Shown here in pieces: positions 46,203 to 55,495 of a stretch of DNA of 64,000 nucleotides. The stretch spans positions 1 to 64,000 of the forward strand of contig LADZ01000002.1 in the NCBI GenBank assembly GCA_000961845.1, read 5' to 3'. Both the position numbers and the translations under genes were made by a program. The notes under the pieces are model-generated. The model was given only the letters and a program-made list of their open reading frames with translations, ran no database searches and was not told the DNA's origin. Position 1 is the stretch's first letter. Every line of letters starts with the position of its first letter. This DNA comes from Flavobacteriales bacterium BRH_c54. GTDB taxonomy: Bacteria; Bacteroidota; Bacteroidia; Flavobacteriales_E; Vicingaceae.

Positions 46203-46214
46203 AAATATCAACAG

Positions 46215-46904
46215 ATGAAAAAAATTATTATAGCCATTGATGGTTACTCTTCCTGTGGAAAAAGTACATTGGCAAAACAATTGGCTAAAGCACTAAACTA
46301 TATTTATATTGATACGGGAGCAATGTATAGAGCCGTTGCTTTATATGCTCTTCGAAAAGGATATATTGGAGAAGGTTTTTTTGACGAACAAAAATTAATT
46401 GATGATTTGGACAACATTGATGTTTCTTTTTCATTTAATGCAGAAAAAAACAGCTCAGAAACTTGTCTTAATAATGAAAATGTAGAAAAACAAATTAGAG
46501 GCATTGAAGTCTCTAGTTTAGTAAGCAGAATAGCCAAAGTAAAACAGGTACGAACTAAAATGGTAGAATTGCAAAGAAAAATGGGACAGAATAAAGGTTT
46601 GGTAATGGATGGTAGAGATATTGGTTCTGTAGTTTTTCCTGATGCAGAACTGAAAATTTTTATGACAGCCGATTTTGAAGTTAGAGCTCAAAGAAGGTAT
46701 GACGAGTTAAAAGCCAAAGGAGATGATATCTCTTATGATGAGGTGCTGAAAAATATTGTTTCTCGTGATGGCGATGATACCAGCAGAACAGAAAACCCAC
46801 TTATTCAAGCTGAAAATGCTGTTGTGTTAGACAATACACATATCAATCAAGAAGAGCAATTTCAGAATGCGTTGAAATTGGCTCAGCAAAAAATTTCAGC
46901 ATAA
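46215..46904 (+). CDS. cmk: Cytidylate kinase
   Basis: At 229 residues it matches Cmk: P-loop GYSSCGKSTLA (about 9-17), IDTGAMYRAVALYA, GLVMDGRDIGSVVFPDAE and RRYDELKAKG near the LID. It phosphorylates CMP and dCMP. The start ATG is at 46215, after the leader repeat. In many Flavobacteriales cmk stands near porQ, so the pairing here is expected. Confidence 0.95.
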   Translation: MKKIIIAIDGYSSCGKSTLAKQLAKALNYIYIDTGAMYRAVALYALRKGYIGEGFFDEQKLIDDLDNIDVSFSFNAEKNSSETCLNNENVEKQIRGIEVSSLVSRIAKVKQVRTKMVELQRKMGQNKGLVMDGRDIGSVVFPDAELKIFMTADFEVRAQRRYDELKAKGDDISYDEVLKNIVSRDGDDTSRTENPLIQAENAVVLDNTHINQEEQFQNALKLAQQKISA

Positions 46905-47039
46905 AAAAATAATTATTTTTCTTTATAATGTATAGAGAAACAATTCTTTAGTACAAGAACTAAAGAACCAAATAAAAATCATGATTCAATACAATAAAAA
47001 ATAGTAAATTTATGCCTACAAAAAAAAAGGATTTTTTAA

Positions 47040-48110
47040 ATGATGGATGCAGTAAGTAATATTAAGATAGAGAAAACCAAAACATCTAAGATTCATTCGG
47101 TTGATTTCAATAATATACAATTTGGAAAACAATTTTCTGACCACATGTTTGTGGCAGAATATAAAAATGGCGAGTGGCAAGACTTAAGAATTGAGCCTTA
47201 TGCTCCAATTTCATTAAGCCCTGCTTGTGCAGCAATTCATTATGGTCAGGCAGTTTTTGAAGGGATGAAAGCCTATAAAAATGACCATGGAAAAGTATTG
47301 TTATTTAGACCAAAAGAAAATGCAAAAAGAATAAATGTTTCTGCCAAAAGACTTTGTATGCCTGAAGTTCCTGAAGAACTTTTTATGGATGCTATCCATC
47401 AATTAGTGCAGTTAGATTCAGACTGGGTTCCTCAAAATGAAGGTTGCTCTTTATACATAAGACCTTTTATTTTTGCTAGCGAAGAACTGTTAGGAGTAAG
47501 ACCGGCAGAAGAATATAAATTTATGATTATTACATCTCCGGTAAGTTCATATTACACAGGCCCGGTAGATGTTAAAATTGAATCGAATTTTTCTAGAGCA
47601 GCCGAAGGTGGTGTTGGGTTTGCTAAAGCTGCAGGAAATTATGCCGCAGCACTTTATCCGGCTAAATTAGGTCAGGAAAAAGGCTATAAGCAATTGATTT
47701 GGACAGATGCAAAAACGCATGAATATATAGAAGAATCAGGAACAATGAATGTAATGTTTTTGATTGATAATAAATTAATTACACCTTCTATAGCATTAAA
47801 TACTACTTTGTCAGGAATTACTCGTGATAGTGTAATAAAATTAGCTAAAGAGTTAGGATTAGAAGTAGAAGAAAGAAGAGTAACTGTAAAAGAAGTTGTT
47901 GAGGCAGCAAGAAATAACAAACTGCAAGACGCTTTTGGGACAGGAACTGCTGCTACAATTGCACAAATTGCTTCTATAACTTTTGAAGACGAACGTTTTG
48001 AGTTGCCTCCAATTGAAAACAGAACGGTTTCTAATAAAATTGCAAGATCAATTGAAGATATTAAAAGAGGTAGAGTAGCAGATCAATTTGATTGGATTTA
48101 TAATATCTAA
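47040..48110 (+). CDS. ilvE: Branched-chain amino acid aminotransferase
   Basis: This 356-residue protein matches the longer (type II) BCAT: HYGQAVFEGMKAYKNDHG, SLYIRPFIFASEELLGVRP, the PLP lysine in GFAKAAGNYAAALYPAK, and the late ESGTMNVMF and LSGITRDSVIKLA motifs. It catalyses the last step of Leu, Ile and Val synthesis and the first of their breakdown, supplying 2-oxoacids to the E1 dehydrogenase family seen at 3648-6065. ATG at 47040 or 47043 is equally possible. It is monocistronic and convergent with the next gene. Confidence 0.94.
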   Translation: MMDAVSNIKIEKTKTSKIHSVDFNNIQFGKQFSDHMFVAEYKNGEWQDLRIEPYAPISLSPACAAIHYGQAVFEGMKAYKNDHGKVLLFRPKENAKRINVSAKRLCMPEVPEELFMDAIHQLVQLDSDWVPQNEGCSLYIRPFIFASEELLGVRPAEEYKFMIITSPVSSYYTGPVDVKIESNFSRAAEGGVGFAKAAGNYAAALYPAKLGQEKGYKQLIWTDAKTHEYIEESGTMNVMFLIDNKLITPSIALNTTLSGITRDSVIKLAKELGLEVEERRVTVKEVVEAARNNKLQDAFGTGTAATIAQIASITFEDERFELPPIENRTVSNKIARSIEDIKRGRVADQFDWIYNI

Positions 48111-48118
48111 ACCAAGAA

Positions 48119-48589
48119 TTAATGCTGAGAAATTAAATTGTTTAATGTAGTAACCATGGTTACTACAGCTGATGATGGTCCGGTTATTTCACCTTTAAAT
48201 TCTATAGCATTATTGTGGACGCTGCTTAAGTTTACAAAATAAGCATGAGCATGTTTCTCTTTAGTTTTAGTTTGTTTTATTTTCCCAATCATTTTGTTGT
48301 TGTAATACACAATAAGTTCTTGTTTTCCAGATTCAAAAGGAATGGTGTTGACTTTTTTACCTCTTTCAAAAATAGCTAATTCCTTGCAATCAGCATCTTG
48401 GTTTTCGCATGTCCATTTTATGTACAATTTTTCTTTATCAATGGAATCATCAAATTTTAATTTGAATGTATTACCATAAGCATGGTAATGAACAAAAGAC
48501 AAAGGATTCTTTTCGTTGTTTAAACTGGGGTGAAGCAAAAGTACCACAAAAGAGAAAAAATAAAGTAATATGTTTTTTAATTGTTCCAT
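48119..48589 (-). CDS. Membrane-anchored or exported protein of unknown function
   Basis: A 156-residue protein with an N-terminal hydrophobic segment (NILLYFFSFVVLLLHPSLN), best read as a signal anchor or signal peptide, and a beta-rich body of about 125 residues with a Cys pair (WTCENQDADC). No family is recognised. It lies 48 nt downstream of the anti-sigma/barrel gene and may belong to the same sigma-factor operon. Confidence 0.65.
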   Translation of the reverse strand: MEQLKNILLYFFSFVVLLLHPSLNNEKNPLSFVHYHAYGNTFKLKFDDSIDKEKLYIKWTCENQDADCKELAIFERGKKVNTIPFESGKQELIVYYNNKMIGKIKQTKTKEKHAHAYFVNLSSVHNNAIEFKGEITGPSSAVVTMVTTLNNLISQH

Positions 48590-48637
48590 AAGTTGCTTGT
48601 AGAACGTTTATGTACTAAAAATGGTTGGTAGAAGAAG

Positions 48638-50029
48638 TTAATGTTTTTTTAAGAAAATATATTTTATACCTAAATTAAATTCTAGAGTAGAATTATAGGC
48701 AAAAGAAAAATGATTTTCAGTATTAGCAATATTTTTAGCTCCTTGGTAATATCTAATTCCCGGAGTAATAATTAATTCTTTGGTTAAGTATCTGTCTTGT
48801 TCTAAGCCTAATAAAATACCATAGTCAAGGTTGGTATAAGCTTCGTTTTTGTAAGTTACTCCGTTAATTACTGAAGTAGCACTAGAAAGATATCCTAAAT
48901 ACAATCCACCAATAATATTTGTGGAATATTTTTTATCGTCAAAAGTAGATTTGTTATACATTCTTTTAGCTAATATACTAACGTTAGTATAGGCTAAGCT
49001 TAGATTTTCTGTATAGCTACTTTCGTCTGATGCATATTGTTTTCTATAGCCATTGCTAGAGTAAAAATTTACATTGGTTTCTAAGTTCATTTTGTCTGAA
49101 AGAATAATACCAGCAGTAGCTCCAAAACTACTTCCATGGTCTAATAAGGTATTTTGAGAAAGACTATTAAATTCACTATTATTTTTCAGTTGTGCAATCA
49201 TACTTTGTTTCTTAAACCCAACATTTAAACCCATATAAATTCGTTTAGCATAAATTCCAAAAGCAAAATGAGACGAAAATCTTTTATTGTTGAAGATGAT
49301 TTTGTTGTTCTCTTTTTTAATTAAAAATTCTTTTGGTTGGAGAATGTGTTCTTTAAGTTCATGATTAGATTTTTTTAATTGAATTTCTTTATCATTATTA
49401 AGCTGTTGATTAACTTCTTTTGAGGCAATATATGCCTGTTTTTTAGCTGTTGATGTAACAGTTTTTTCGGTAGCAATAAGTTTGTTAATTTGTTTTGAAG
49501 GATTAGAAACAATGTGCTGATTTACTTCTTCTTTTTCAGTTGTTGATGAGTTTAATACATTTTTTGAAGCTAAAACACTTGCTGTAGGAGTTTGTGTTGT
49601 TACTTGCTCAACAGTAGTTGCAACAGTAGTTGGAGTACTTACTTTTTCATTGTTTTGATGAGTATCTTGATTAAAATATTCATTAATACTTAATCCAACT
49701 CCCATAAAAAATAAAGCTAGAGCAGTAGATTTAAAAGCAAAATTTCTCCACCAAATAAATCGTTCGTAACGGGTTAAGGTAGTTGATAAACGTTCCCAAA
49801 CAGTTGTAGTATCTAATTTTTCTGAAAGTTTTTCCCAAACTGCTTTGTCTGGATTTGTCTTTATATGTTCCACTTCATCCCTCACGAAATCATCAAAAGC
49901 TTCATCAGATAATTCACTCGGGTTATCCATTGAAGAAGAAAGTTTATCCCACGAGCCTTTTTCCGGCTCAACGCTAAAGTTTTCCAGTTCGTTTTTATAC
50001 CAATCTTCTATGTTTTTTTTGTTTTTCAA
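48638..50029 (-). CDS. Probable membrane anti-sigma-like protein with C-terminal beta-barrel
   Basis: The 463-residue product has an acidic N-terminal cytoplasmic part with two related ~35-residue segments (SVEPEKGSWDKLSSSMD and KTNPDKAVWEKLSEKLD), one membrane span (FKSTALALFFMGVGLSINEYF, about 112-132), a low-complexity linker (135-235) and a C-terminal strand-rich domain (about 240-463) resembling an outer-membrane PorT-like barrel. Directly downstream of an ECF sigma gene (17 nt), this layout suggests an anti-sigma factor linked to an envelope sensor domain. The start is TTG; no ATG occurs in the first 45 codons. The anti-sigma role is inference from position and repeat pattern. Confidence 0.7.
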   Translation of the reverse strand: MKNKKNIEDWYKNELENFSVEPEKGSWDKLSSSMDNPSELSDEAFDDFVRDEVEHIKTNPDKAVWEKLSEKLDTTTVWERLSTTLTRYERFIWWRNFAFKSTALALFFMGVGLSINEYFNQDTHQNNEKVSTPTTVATTVEQVTTQTPTASVLASKNVLNSSTTEKEEVNQHIVSNPSKQINKLIATEKTVTSTAKKQAYIASKEVNQQLNNDKEIQLKKSNHELKEHILQPKEFLIKKENNKIIFNNKRFSSHFAFGIYAKRIYMGLNVGFKKQSMIAQLKNNSEFNSLSQNTLLDHGSSFGATAGIILSDKMNLETNVNFYSSNGYRKQYASDESSYTENLSLAYTNVSILAKRMYNKSTFDDKKYSTNIIGGLYLGYLSSATSVINGVTYKNEAYTNLDYGILLGLEQDRYLTKELIITPGIRYYQGAKNIANTENHFSFAYNSTLEFNLGIKYIFLKKH

Positions 50030-50046
50030 GGGATATATTAAAAAAG

Positions 50047-50577
50047 TTAACGTTCGTAATATTTAGTCACCAATTCTCTTAAAACATTTTTTGCTTTAGA
50101 TAATTGAGATTTTGAAGTTCCTTCGCTTATAGAAAGCATTTTAGCTATCTCATTGTGTTTATATCCTTCTATTGTATATAAATTAAAAATGGTTCTGGCA
50201 CCTGTAGGTAACATATTAATCAGCATAGATAAATCTGCCGTTTTTGAGATTTCTGCGGCATTGTTGTAGCTTCCTACAAGGTAAACTGCCTCCTGAAAAT
50301 CCATTGGGGAAATGCGGTTAGTTTTTCTAAAATGATCTATGGCTGTATTTACAATAATTCTTCTTATCCAACCTTGTAGACTCCAAGAAGTATCGTATTG
50401 GTGAAATTTTTTAAATACTTTAAAAAAGCCATCATGCAAAATATCTTGAGCCAAATCTCTGTCTTTGGTATAGGTTAAACAAACGCCCAGCATTTTAGCA
50501 GCATATAAATTATATAATGCTTCTTGATGCTTTCTGCTGTTTTCGTAACAACCTTCTATTATTTCATTTAGTTCCAA
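50047..50577 (-). CDS. ECF RNA polymerase sigma factor
   Basis: At 176 residues it has sigma region 2 (KDRDLAQDILHDGFFKVFKK, then LQGWIRRIIVNTAIDHFRK) and region 4 (LPTGARTIFNLYTIEGYKHN, with the EIAKMLSISEGTSKSQLSKA helix-turn-helix). ECF factors redirect RNA polymerase on an envelope or stress signal. The start is TTG at 50577 with an in-frame stop three codons upstream and no ATG option near. It forms an operon with the anti-sigma-like gene downstream. Confidence 0.93.
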   Translation of the reverse strand: MELNEIIEGCYENSRKHQEALYNLYAAKMLGVCLTYTKDRDLAQDILHDGFFKVFKKFHQYDTSWSLQGWIRRIIVNTAIDHFRKTNRISPMDFQEAVYLVGSYNNAAEISKTADLSMLINMLPTGARTIFNLYTIEGYKHNEIAKMLSISEGTSKSQLSKAKNVLRELVTKYYER

Positions 50578-50655
50578 AGTAAATTATTGCTTGGTATTAT
50601 AACAATTAATCAGACGATTAACTATAGCAAATGGTTGTTTTAAGTTTTACAGATT

Positions 50656-52194
50656 TTATCCTGCCCAACCCTCTCTATCTAAACTTCTGTATTGAATTGC
50701 CTCTGCAAGGTGTTCACTTTTTATGTTTTCAGATGCCTCTAAGTCGGCAATGGTTCGGGCAACTTTTAAAATTCTATCGTATGCTCGGGCGGATAGCCCT
50801 AATTTATCCATTGCATTTTTAAGCAAATCTTTGCCAATGTTATCAATTTCGCAAATTTGTTTAATGGTTTTGCTGGATATTTGGGCATTAGCATAAACGC
50901 TTTCTTTGTCTTTATAGCGTTCAGACTGGATTTCCCTTGCTTTAATTACTCTATTTCTGATAACTTCACTCGATTCACCAATGGCAGTAGTGCTAAGTTC
51001 ACTAAAACTTACCGGTGTAACTTCCACATGCAAATCAATTCTGTCTAATAAGGGACCGGAAATTTTGCTGAGGTATTTTTGAACCACACCAGGAGAGCAA
51101 ACACAATCTTTTTCAGGATGGTTGTAATAACCACAAGGGCAAGGATTCATTGAGGCTACTAACATAAAACTTGCAGGATAATCTACTGTGAATTTAGCTC
51201 TAGAAATAGATACTTTTCTGTCTTCAATTGGCTGACGAAGCACTTCTAAAACCGTTCGTTTAAATTCGGGTAATTCATCTAAAAATAATACGCCATTGTG
51301 AGCCAAAGAAATTTCTCCCGGCTGAGGGAAACCACCGCCACCAACTAAAGCTACATCAGAAATAGTATGGTGTGGAGAACGAAATGGTCTTACGCTTATT
51401 AAAGAAGTTTCTTTAGATAATTTTCCTCCAACGGAATGGATTTTAGTGGTTTCTAATGCTTCCATTAAAGAAAGTGGAGGAAGTATGGTTGGTAAACGTT
51501 TTGCCAACATGGTTTTTCCTGCTCCGGGTGGACCAATTAAAATAACATTATGCCCTCCCGCAGCAGCAATTTCTAAAGCTCGTTTAATATTTTCTTGCCC
51601 CTTTACATCTTCAAAATCGAAATCTACCTTGGTAAGGTTCTGATAAAATTCTTTTCGGGTGTCCACTATAGTTGGTTCCAGTTGTGTCTCTCCATTAAAA
51701 AAATTGATTACTTCACTAATGTTACTTACTCCAAAAACATCAATATCATCAACAATAGCTGCTTCTCGAGCATTTTCGTTGGGTAAAATAAAGCCTTTAA
51801 AACCTTCTTTTCGTGCCTGAATAGCAATAGGCAACGCGCCTTTTATAGGTTGCAAACTTCCGTCAAGCGAAAGCTCTCCCATTATTACATAATTACTTAC
51901 TTCTTCATTGGCTATTTGTCCGGATGCAGCCAAAATTCCCATAGCAATGGTTAAATCGTAAGCAGAACCTTCCTTACGAATATCGGCAGGAGCCATGTTA
52001 ACTACTATTTTTTTTCCGGGCATTCTGTAGCCAACATTTTTTAATGCGGCTTCAATACGTTGTTGACTTTCTTTTACGGCATTATCGGGTAAGCCTACCA
52101 TGAAAAATTTCATGCCTCTATCAACATTTACTTCTACCGTAATAGTAAGAGCATCAACACCAACAACTGCACTTCCGTAAGTTTTTACCAACAT
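50656..52194 (-). CDS. comM: YifB family Mg-chelatase-like AAA ATPase (ComM)
   Basis: The 512-residue protein has the N-terminal Lon-protease-like/ChlI fold ([32 protein letters not shown]), a AAA+ module with Walker [16 protein letters not shown] (near 220), [10 protein letters not shown] as Walker B, and a C-terminal Mg_chelatase_C region ending REGWAG. ComM/YifB is a hexameric helicase promoting branch migration during natural transformation. It lies 2 nt from gmhA on the same strand. Confidence 0.94.
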   Translation of the reverse strand: MLVKTYGSAVVGVDALTITVEVNVDRGMKFFMVGLPDNAVKESQQRIEAALKNVGYRMPGKKIVVNMAPADIRKEGSAYDLTIAMGILAASGQIANEEVSNYVIMGELSLDGSLQPIKGALPIAIQARKEGFKGFILPNENAREAAIVDDIDVFGVSNISEVINFFNGETQLEPTIVDTRKEFYQNLTKVDFDFEDVKGQENIKRALEIAAAGGHNVILIGPPGAGKTMLAKRLPTILPPLSLMEALETTKIHSVGGKLSKETSLISVRPFRSPHHTISDVALVGGGGFPQPGEISLAHNGVLFLDELPEFKRTVLEVLRQPIEDRKVSISRAKFTVDYPASFMLVASMNPCPCGYYNHPEKDCVCSPGVVQKYLSKISGPLLDRIDLHVEVTPVSFSELSTTAIGESSEVIRNRVIKAREIQSERYKDKESVYANAQISSKTIKQICEIDNIGKDLLKNAMDKLGLSARAYDRILKVARTIADLEASENIKSEHLAEAIQYRSLDREGWAG

Positions 52195-52196
52195 TT

Positions 52197-52772
52197 TTAA
52201 ATTATTTTTTCTTCAATATAATGGATTAATGAATGAATGATTTTAATGTGTATTTCTTGAATCCTATCGGCATAACCATTGTGAGGAACTCTTATTTCTA
52301 CATCACATAAATTAGCTAATTTACCGCCATCTTTTCCTGTAAGTCCGATAACAAAAACACCTTTACTTTTAGCAACTTCTGCTGCTCTTAAAATATTTTT
52401 AGAGTTTCCACTAGTACTAATGGCTAATAAAACATCACCTTTTTTAGCAACTCCTGAGATAAAACGTGCAAAAATTTCATCATAACCGTAATCGTTTCCT
52501 ACACAACTTAAATACCCCGAATCGGAAATAGCGATGGCAGGTAAAGCCATTCTTTCTTCTCTGAACTTACCTGTTAATTCTTCAGCAAAATGGATGGCAT
52601 CGCACATGGAGCCACCATTTCCACATGAAAAAGCAGTGCCTCCGTTTTTAAAAACTTGCACCAACAAATCGCCTGCTTGAGCAATTTTTTCTAAATTTTT
52701 CTCCTCATTTATAAAATGGTCTAAAAGTTGTTTTGCCTCTATAAAATTATTTTTGATTAGTTTTATGCTCAT
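52197..52772 (-). CDS. gmhA: Sedoheptulose-7-phosphate isomerase (GmhA-like SIS protein)
   Basis: The 191-residue single SIS domain protein matches GmhA in length and motifs: [35 protein letters not shown] and [10 protein letters not shown], with Glu and His side chains ([20 protein letters not shown]) as catalytic candidates. GmhA makes D-glycero-D-manno-heptose-7-phosphate for LPS. No other heptose gene lies nearby. It is the first gene of a two-gene unit with comM. Confidence 0.88.
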   Translation of the reverse strand: MSIKLIKNNFIEAKQLLDHFINEEKNLEKIAQAGDLLVQVFKNGGTAFSCGNGGSMCDAIHFAEELTGKFREERMALPAIAISDSGYLSCVGNDYGYDEIFARFISGVAKKGDVLLAISTSGNSKNILRAAEVAKSKGVFVIGLTGKDGGKLANLCDVEIRVPHNGYADRIQEIHIKIIHSLIHYIEEKII

Positions 52773-52869
52773 TTTGTTCGATTTGTCAAATTTGTTACAA
52801 AAATATAACTTTTAAATTTAGATAATAAATAAAGTATTTTTACTTTTATACCGATAAAAAATTTATATT

Positions 52870-53316
52870 ATGAAAAAAATTTTACTCAGTTTATCCTTAC
52901 TATTTATAACAGGAGCTTTTTATGCTCAAGATACAGAAGAAGACCAAGTAACTTGTTACCAAAAATATGCCACAGTTTTTGAGACGAGAGGCGCTTATGA
53001 AGTTGAAGATGGCGTTTATGATGATGTTATCATTAGTTTTAGAAAAGGAAGTATGGCAGAATGCTATTACGGAAAAGTGCTGGTTAAAAACCAACTAATA
53101 AATGTAAATGAAATGTATTTAAAGTTTGAAGACAATACTTTCGAGAAAATTAGTAGAAAATTCAGGTATCCCGATCAGGAAATTAATATTACCAATGGCA
53201 TGAGCAGAACCATGATTACGGTTGATGATGAATTGATAACCATTTTGTTTGTAAAGAAAATTAAACCTAAGAAAAAATCGTATGTGAAGGCTCCGGACCC
53301 TGACTTCGATTTTTAA
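52870..53316 (+). CDS. Exported protein of unknown function
   Basis: The 148-residue product has a signal peptide (LLSLSLLFITGAFYAQ) and a strand-rich mature part with two cysteines (VTCYQKY and ECYYGK) that may form a disulfide, then a basic tail (KKIKPKKKSYVKA). No family is recognised. It is divergent from gmhA and followed by a good terminator, so it is a single-gene unit. Confidence 0.72.
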   Translation: MKKILLSLSLLFITGAFYAQDTEEDQVTCYQKYATVFETRGAYEVEDGVYDDVIISFRKGSMAECYYGKVLVKNQLINVNEMYLKFEDNTFEKISRKFRYPDQEINITNGMSRTMITVDDELITILFVKKIKPKKKSYVKAPDPDFDF

Positions 53317-53324
53317 GAAAATAT

Positions 53325-53352
53325 AAAATCCCCAACTTGGGGATTTTTTTAT
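53325..53352 (+). terminator. Terminator at 53.3 kb
   Basis: AAATCCCC (53326-53333) and GGGGATTT (53339-53346) form an 8-bp stem with loop AACTT, followed by TTTT. It lies 9 nt after the stop of the 148-residue exported protein. Confidence 0.85.
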
Positions 53353-53409
53353 GGGTTTTATTTGCTTATTAAAGTTGTAACTGTTTCTCCTTATCTTTCT
53401 CCGCATCTA

Positions 53410-53489
53410 TTTCAAGCATTTGCTTGGAATAATACCTTAAATTTTGAATTAATGATTTAGGTTAAGCTGTTCCAAGCAAATGCTTGAAA
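53410..53489. repeat. 20-bp perfect inverted repeat with 40-nt spacer
   Basis: The arms are at 53410-53429 and 53470-53489 and are perfectly complementary. Each arm contains a near-palindrome (CAAGCA-TT-TGCTTG). Outside the arms CTCCG..CAT and ATG..CGGAG extend the symmetry imperfectly. It has no gene and lies between the terminator at 53.3 kb and the accessory patch. It looks like a small hairpin repeat. Confidence 0.75.
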
Positions 53490-53554
53490 CAGAGCATTAG
53501 TCATGCTCGGAGGAGAAGGGGGGCAATATGACAGATTGTTGGGTGTTGTTTTTG

Positions 53555-54232
53555 TTACGTAATTTCTTCAACACCAACAAGCTTTTTAGATTTTTCAAGA
53601 TAGTTAAAGATTACATTTTTAACATCTCCATTTGGGTAAGTAAAATTTACATAAAGGCTTATCATATTTGTGTTTAGAGAATTTTCGTTGTCAATGTAAT
53701 AGCCGTAATTTATATAATCAGTATTGTTTATACATAAATCACTATTTATTAAAGCATCAACGATTAATTCTTTGTCTTTTGAACTGACAACTGAATTGTC
53801 GATCTTCTGTTCAACTAATTTTCTGTCTTTATTACAAATGAATTGCAGAAGTTCTTGATTAGTCTTATAAATGTCTACTATTTTAAATAATTCAGTATAG
53901 GGAAAACGAAAGGTATGTTTTATTGAGTCTGACGAAAGAAAGTTTACAATACAAGTGCCGTCATGAAATAAGATCTTTTTTGATTTATTTGTTATGTTAA
54001 ATACTGTTACTGCTACCGAACTAGAGTATAATTGACAAACTTCAAAATCTTTAAGGTTACTTTCTGAAATATCTATAACTAAATCTTTTCCTTCATCATA
54101 AACCTCAATGTCTTTTGAATTTGTAAATTCCAGAAGTTCAGAAATTTCTTCTTTTTCTAAATAATTATTACAGGCAACTAATGTTACGAAACTGAGAAAA
54201 ATAATAATTACATAGTTGTTTTTTGATTTCAC
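53555..54232 (-). CDS. Lipoprotein of unknown function in accessory patch
   Basis: A 225-residue protein with start GTG and a lipoprotein signal peptide (LSFVTLVACNNYL, Cys at 21). The mature part is mixed alpha/beta with no known motif; the C-terminal half has strands such as MISLYVNFTYPNGDVKNVIF. It follows an attC-like site (54253-54321) by 20 nt, and an ACCCAAC core-like word lies 11 nt after its stop. Codon use is AT-rich like the surroundings. Family and function unknown. Confidence 0.65.
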   Translation of the reverse strand: MKSKNNYVIIIFLSFVTLVACNNYLEKEEISELLEFTNSKDIEVYDEGKDLVIDISESNLKDFEVCQLYSSSVAVTVFNITNKSKKILFHDGTCIVNFLSSDSIKHTFRFPYTELFKIVDIYKTNQELLQFICNKDRKLVEQKIDNSVVSSKDKELIVDALINSDLCINNTDYINYGYYIDNENSLNTNMISLYVNFTYPNGDVKNVIFNYLEKSKKLVGVEEIT

Positions 54233-54252
54233 TTAATATGTTTTTTAATTAT

Positions 54253-54321
54253 ACCCAACGTTCCGGCTAAAAAGCGTTGCTGACCCATAGGGTAGCTATT
54301 ATTTTTTAGCCATTGTTGTGT
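54253..54321 (-). other. attC-like inverted-repeat site between two accessory genes
   Basis: On the minus strand the outer cores are ACACAAC (54321-54315) and GTTGGGT (54259-54253). The latter fits the R' core GTTRRRY; the former has one mismatch to RYYYAAC. Inside, GGCTAAAAA (minus, 54311-54303) pairs perfectly with TTTTTAGCC (minus, 54273-54265), with unequal 3- and 5-nt spacers between core and inner stem, as in integron attC sites. The site is 69 nt long and overlaps the last codons of the upstream gene. No integrase is in the window. Confidence 0.5.
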
Positions 54322-55474
54322 GTAGTATTTTTAATATTTCTAATTCCTTAATTTCATTTTCATCTAACTTCTCATTATGCTCCATAAAATAGGACTCACC
54401 ATATAATTCAATAAAGGAGATAAAGGATTCATCATAAGTTTGATTAAATGCGTTTTTGCTTGATTCAAAATTCTTGAAATCCTCACTACTCCATGACCAA
54501 TTATCTCTAGTTGATTTTGTGCTAGAGAAATACATATGTAAGCCACCAATGCAGTAAATCTTTGAAACCTTTTTTGAAAATCCACAAAGTACTACAGCTA
54601 CTAAATCATGTTGGGAAAGCAGATGTTTTTGTTTTAAAATATTGTCAATATGCTCTTTATCAATGAATTGATTTTTTACAACATCAGAGGTGTATGATTC
54701 TTTCGCTTCTTCCTGAATTAGAGAATTATAATGATTGAGATACATCTCAGTTTTTTTATAACATTCGATATGTTCTGTCCCTATATACTGCTCAATGAAA
54801 TCGTCATTGTACCCTTTTGTCATGGTGTCTTCAGTCCTTGAATACATATCCTCATCCATTAGTAAAATAGGGAAGGGATCAATTGTTAACCTGAAAACGG
54901 CAACCGCTCCGATACATTTTTTCATGAAGCTTTCAAACTCTGCTATAAAATTGCTTTGGTCTTTTTTTCTGTTTAGAGGATGATTCTTTGATATGTAGAA
55001 TGTATTAAACCCTTGCTTATGAACGTACTTATTTAGCTTCTTTTTTACGGTATTTAAATCCTCAAAGTATTCAGACATTTGTTCCTTTATATCCGAGAAT
55101 ACAGTCTGATTAGCATCAAGGAACTTTATCATCTGACCATACATTGGAAAATGACCTTGATCTTTCCATTTTCTTAATTCTTTGCTTCTCGTTTCCTCAT
55201 CATTGTCAATCAAATATGTCATTGTAGTTGATACTTCAAGAGACTGCCTTAAGGAATAGTATGCACAATCAAAGTATCCCTGTTCAAATAGAGTTATAGC
55301 ATTTATCAGAAGTTGATTTGATTCTAATATGAAAGTATTCGCTAATTGAGCATCTAATCGTCCTGTCCAACTATGTTCAATATTTAAAAGGTCTAGGTAG
55401 TACCTTTCCTTATTCTCAATTTTGAGAGGAATTAGATTATTTGATTCTTTATGTTCAATGAAGTCAAAGCTCAT
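54299..55474 (-). CDS. Accessory protein of unknown function with HEPN-like helical region
   Basis: The 391-residue soluble protein has no signal or membrane span. Residues ~45-90 (LINAITLFEQGYFDCAYYSL) and ~125-155 (VKKKLNKYVHKQGF) look like the paired helices of HEPN or DUF5677-type proteins, with NKYVH near where the RxxxxxH motif would be; the exact HEPN signature is not met. The C-terminal half has no visible motif. Its last codons overlap the attC-like site, and a 26-bp palindrome begins 21 nt before its start. A role in phage defence is possible by resemblance only. Confidence 0.6.
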   Translation of the reverse strand: MSFDFIEHKESNNLIPLKIENKERYYLDLLNIEHSWTGRLDAQLANTFILESNQLLINAITLFEQGYFDCAYYSLRQSLEVSTTMTYLIDNDEETRSKELRKWKDQGHFPMYGQMIKFLDANQTVFSDIKEQMSEYFEDLNTVKKKLNKYVHKQGFNTFYISKNHPLNRKKDQSNFIAEFESFMKKCIGAVAVFRLTIDPFPILLMDEDMYSRTEDTMTKGYNDDFIEQYIGTEHIECYKKTEMYLNHYNSLIQEEAKESYTSDVVKNQFIDKEHIDNILKQKHLLSQHDLVAVVLCGFSKKVSKIYCIGGLHMYFSSTKSTRDNWSWSSEDFKNFESSKNAFNQTYDESFISFIELYGESYFMEHNEKLDENEIKELEILKILHTTMAKK

Positions 55475-55495
55475 TACTTATTATATACAACAACT

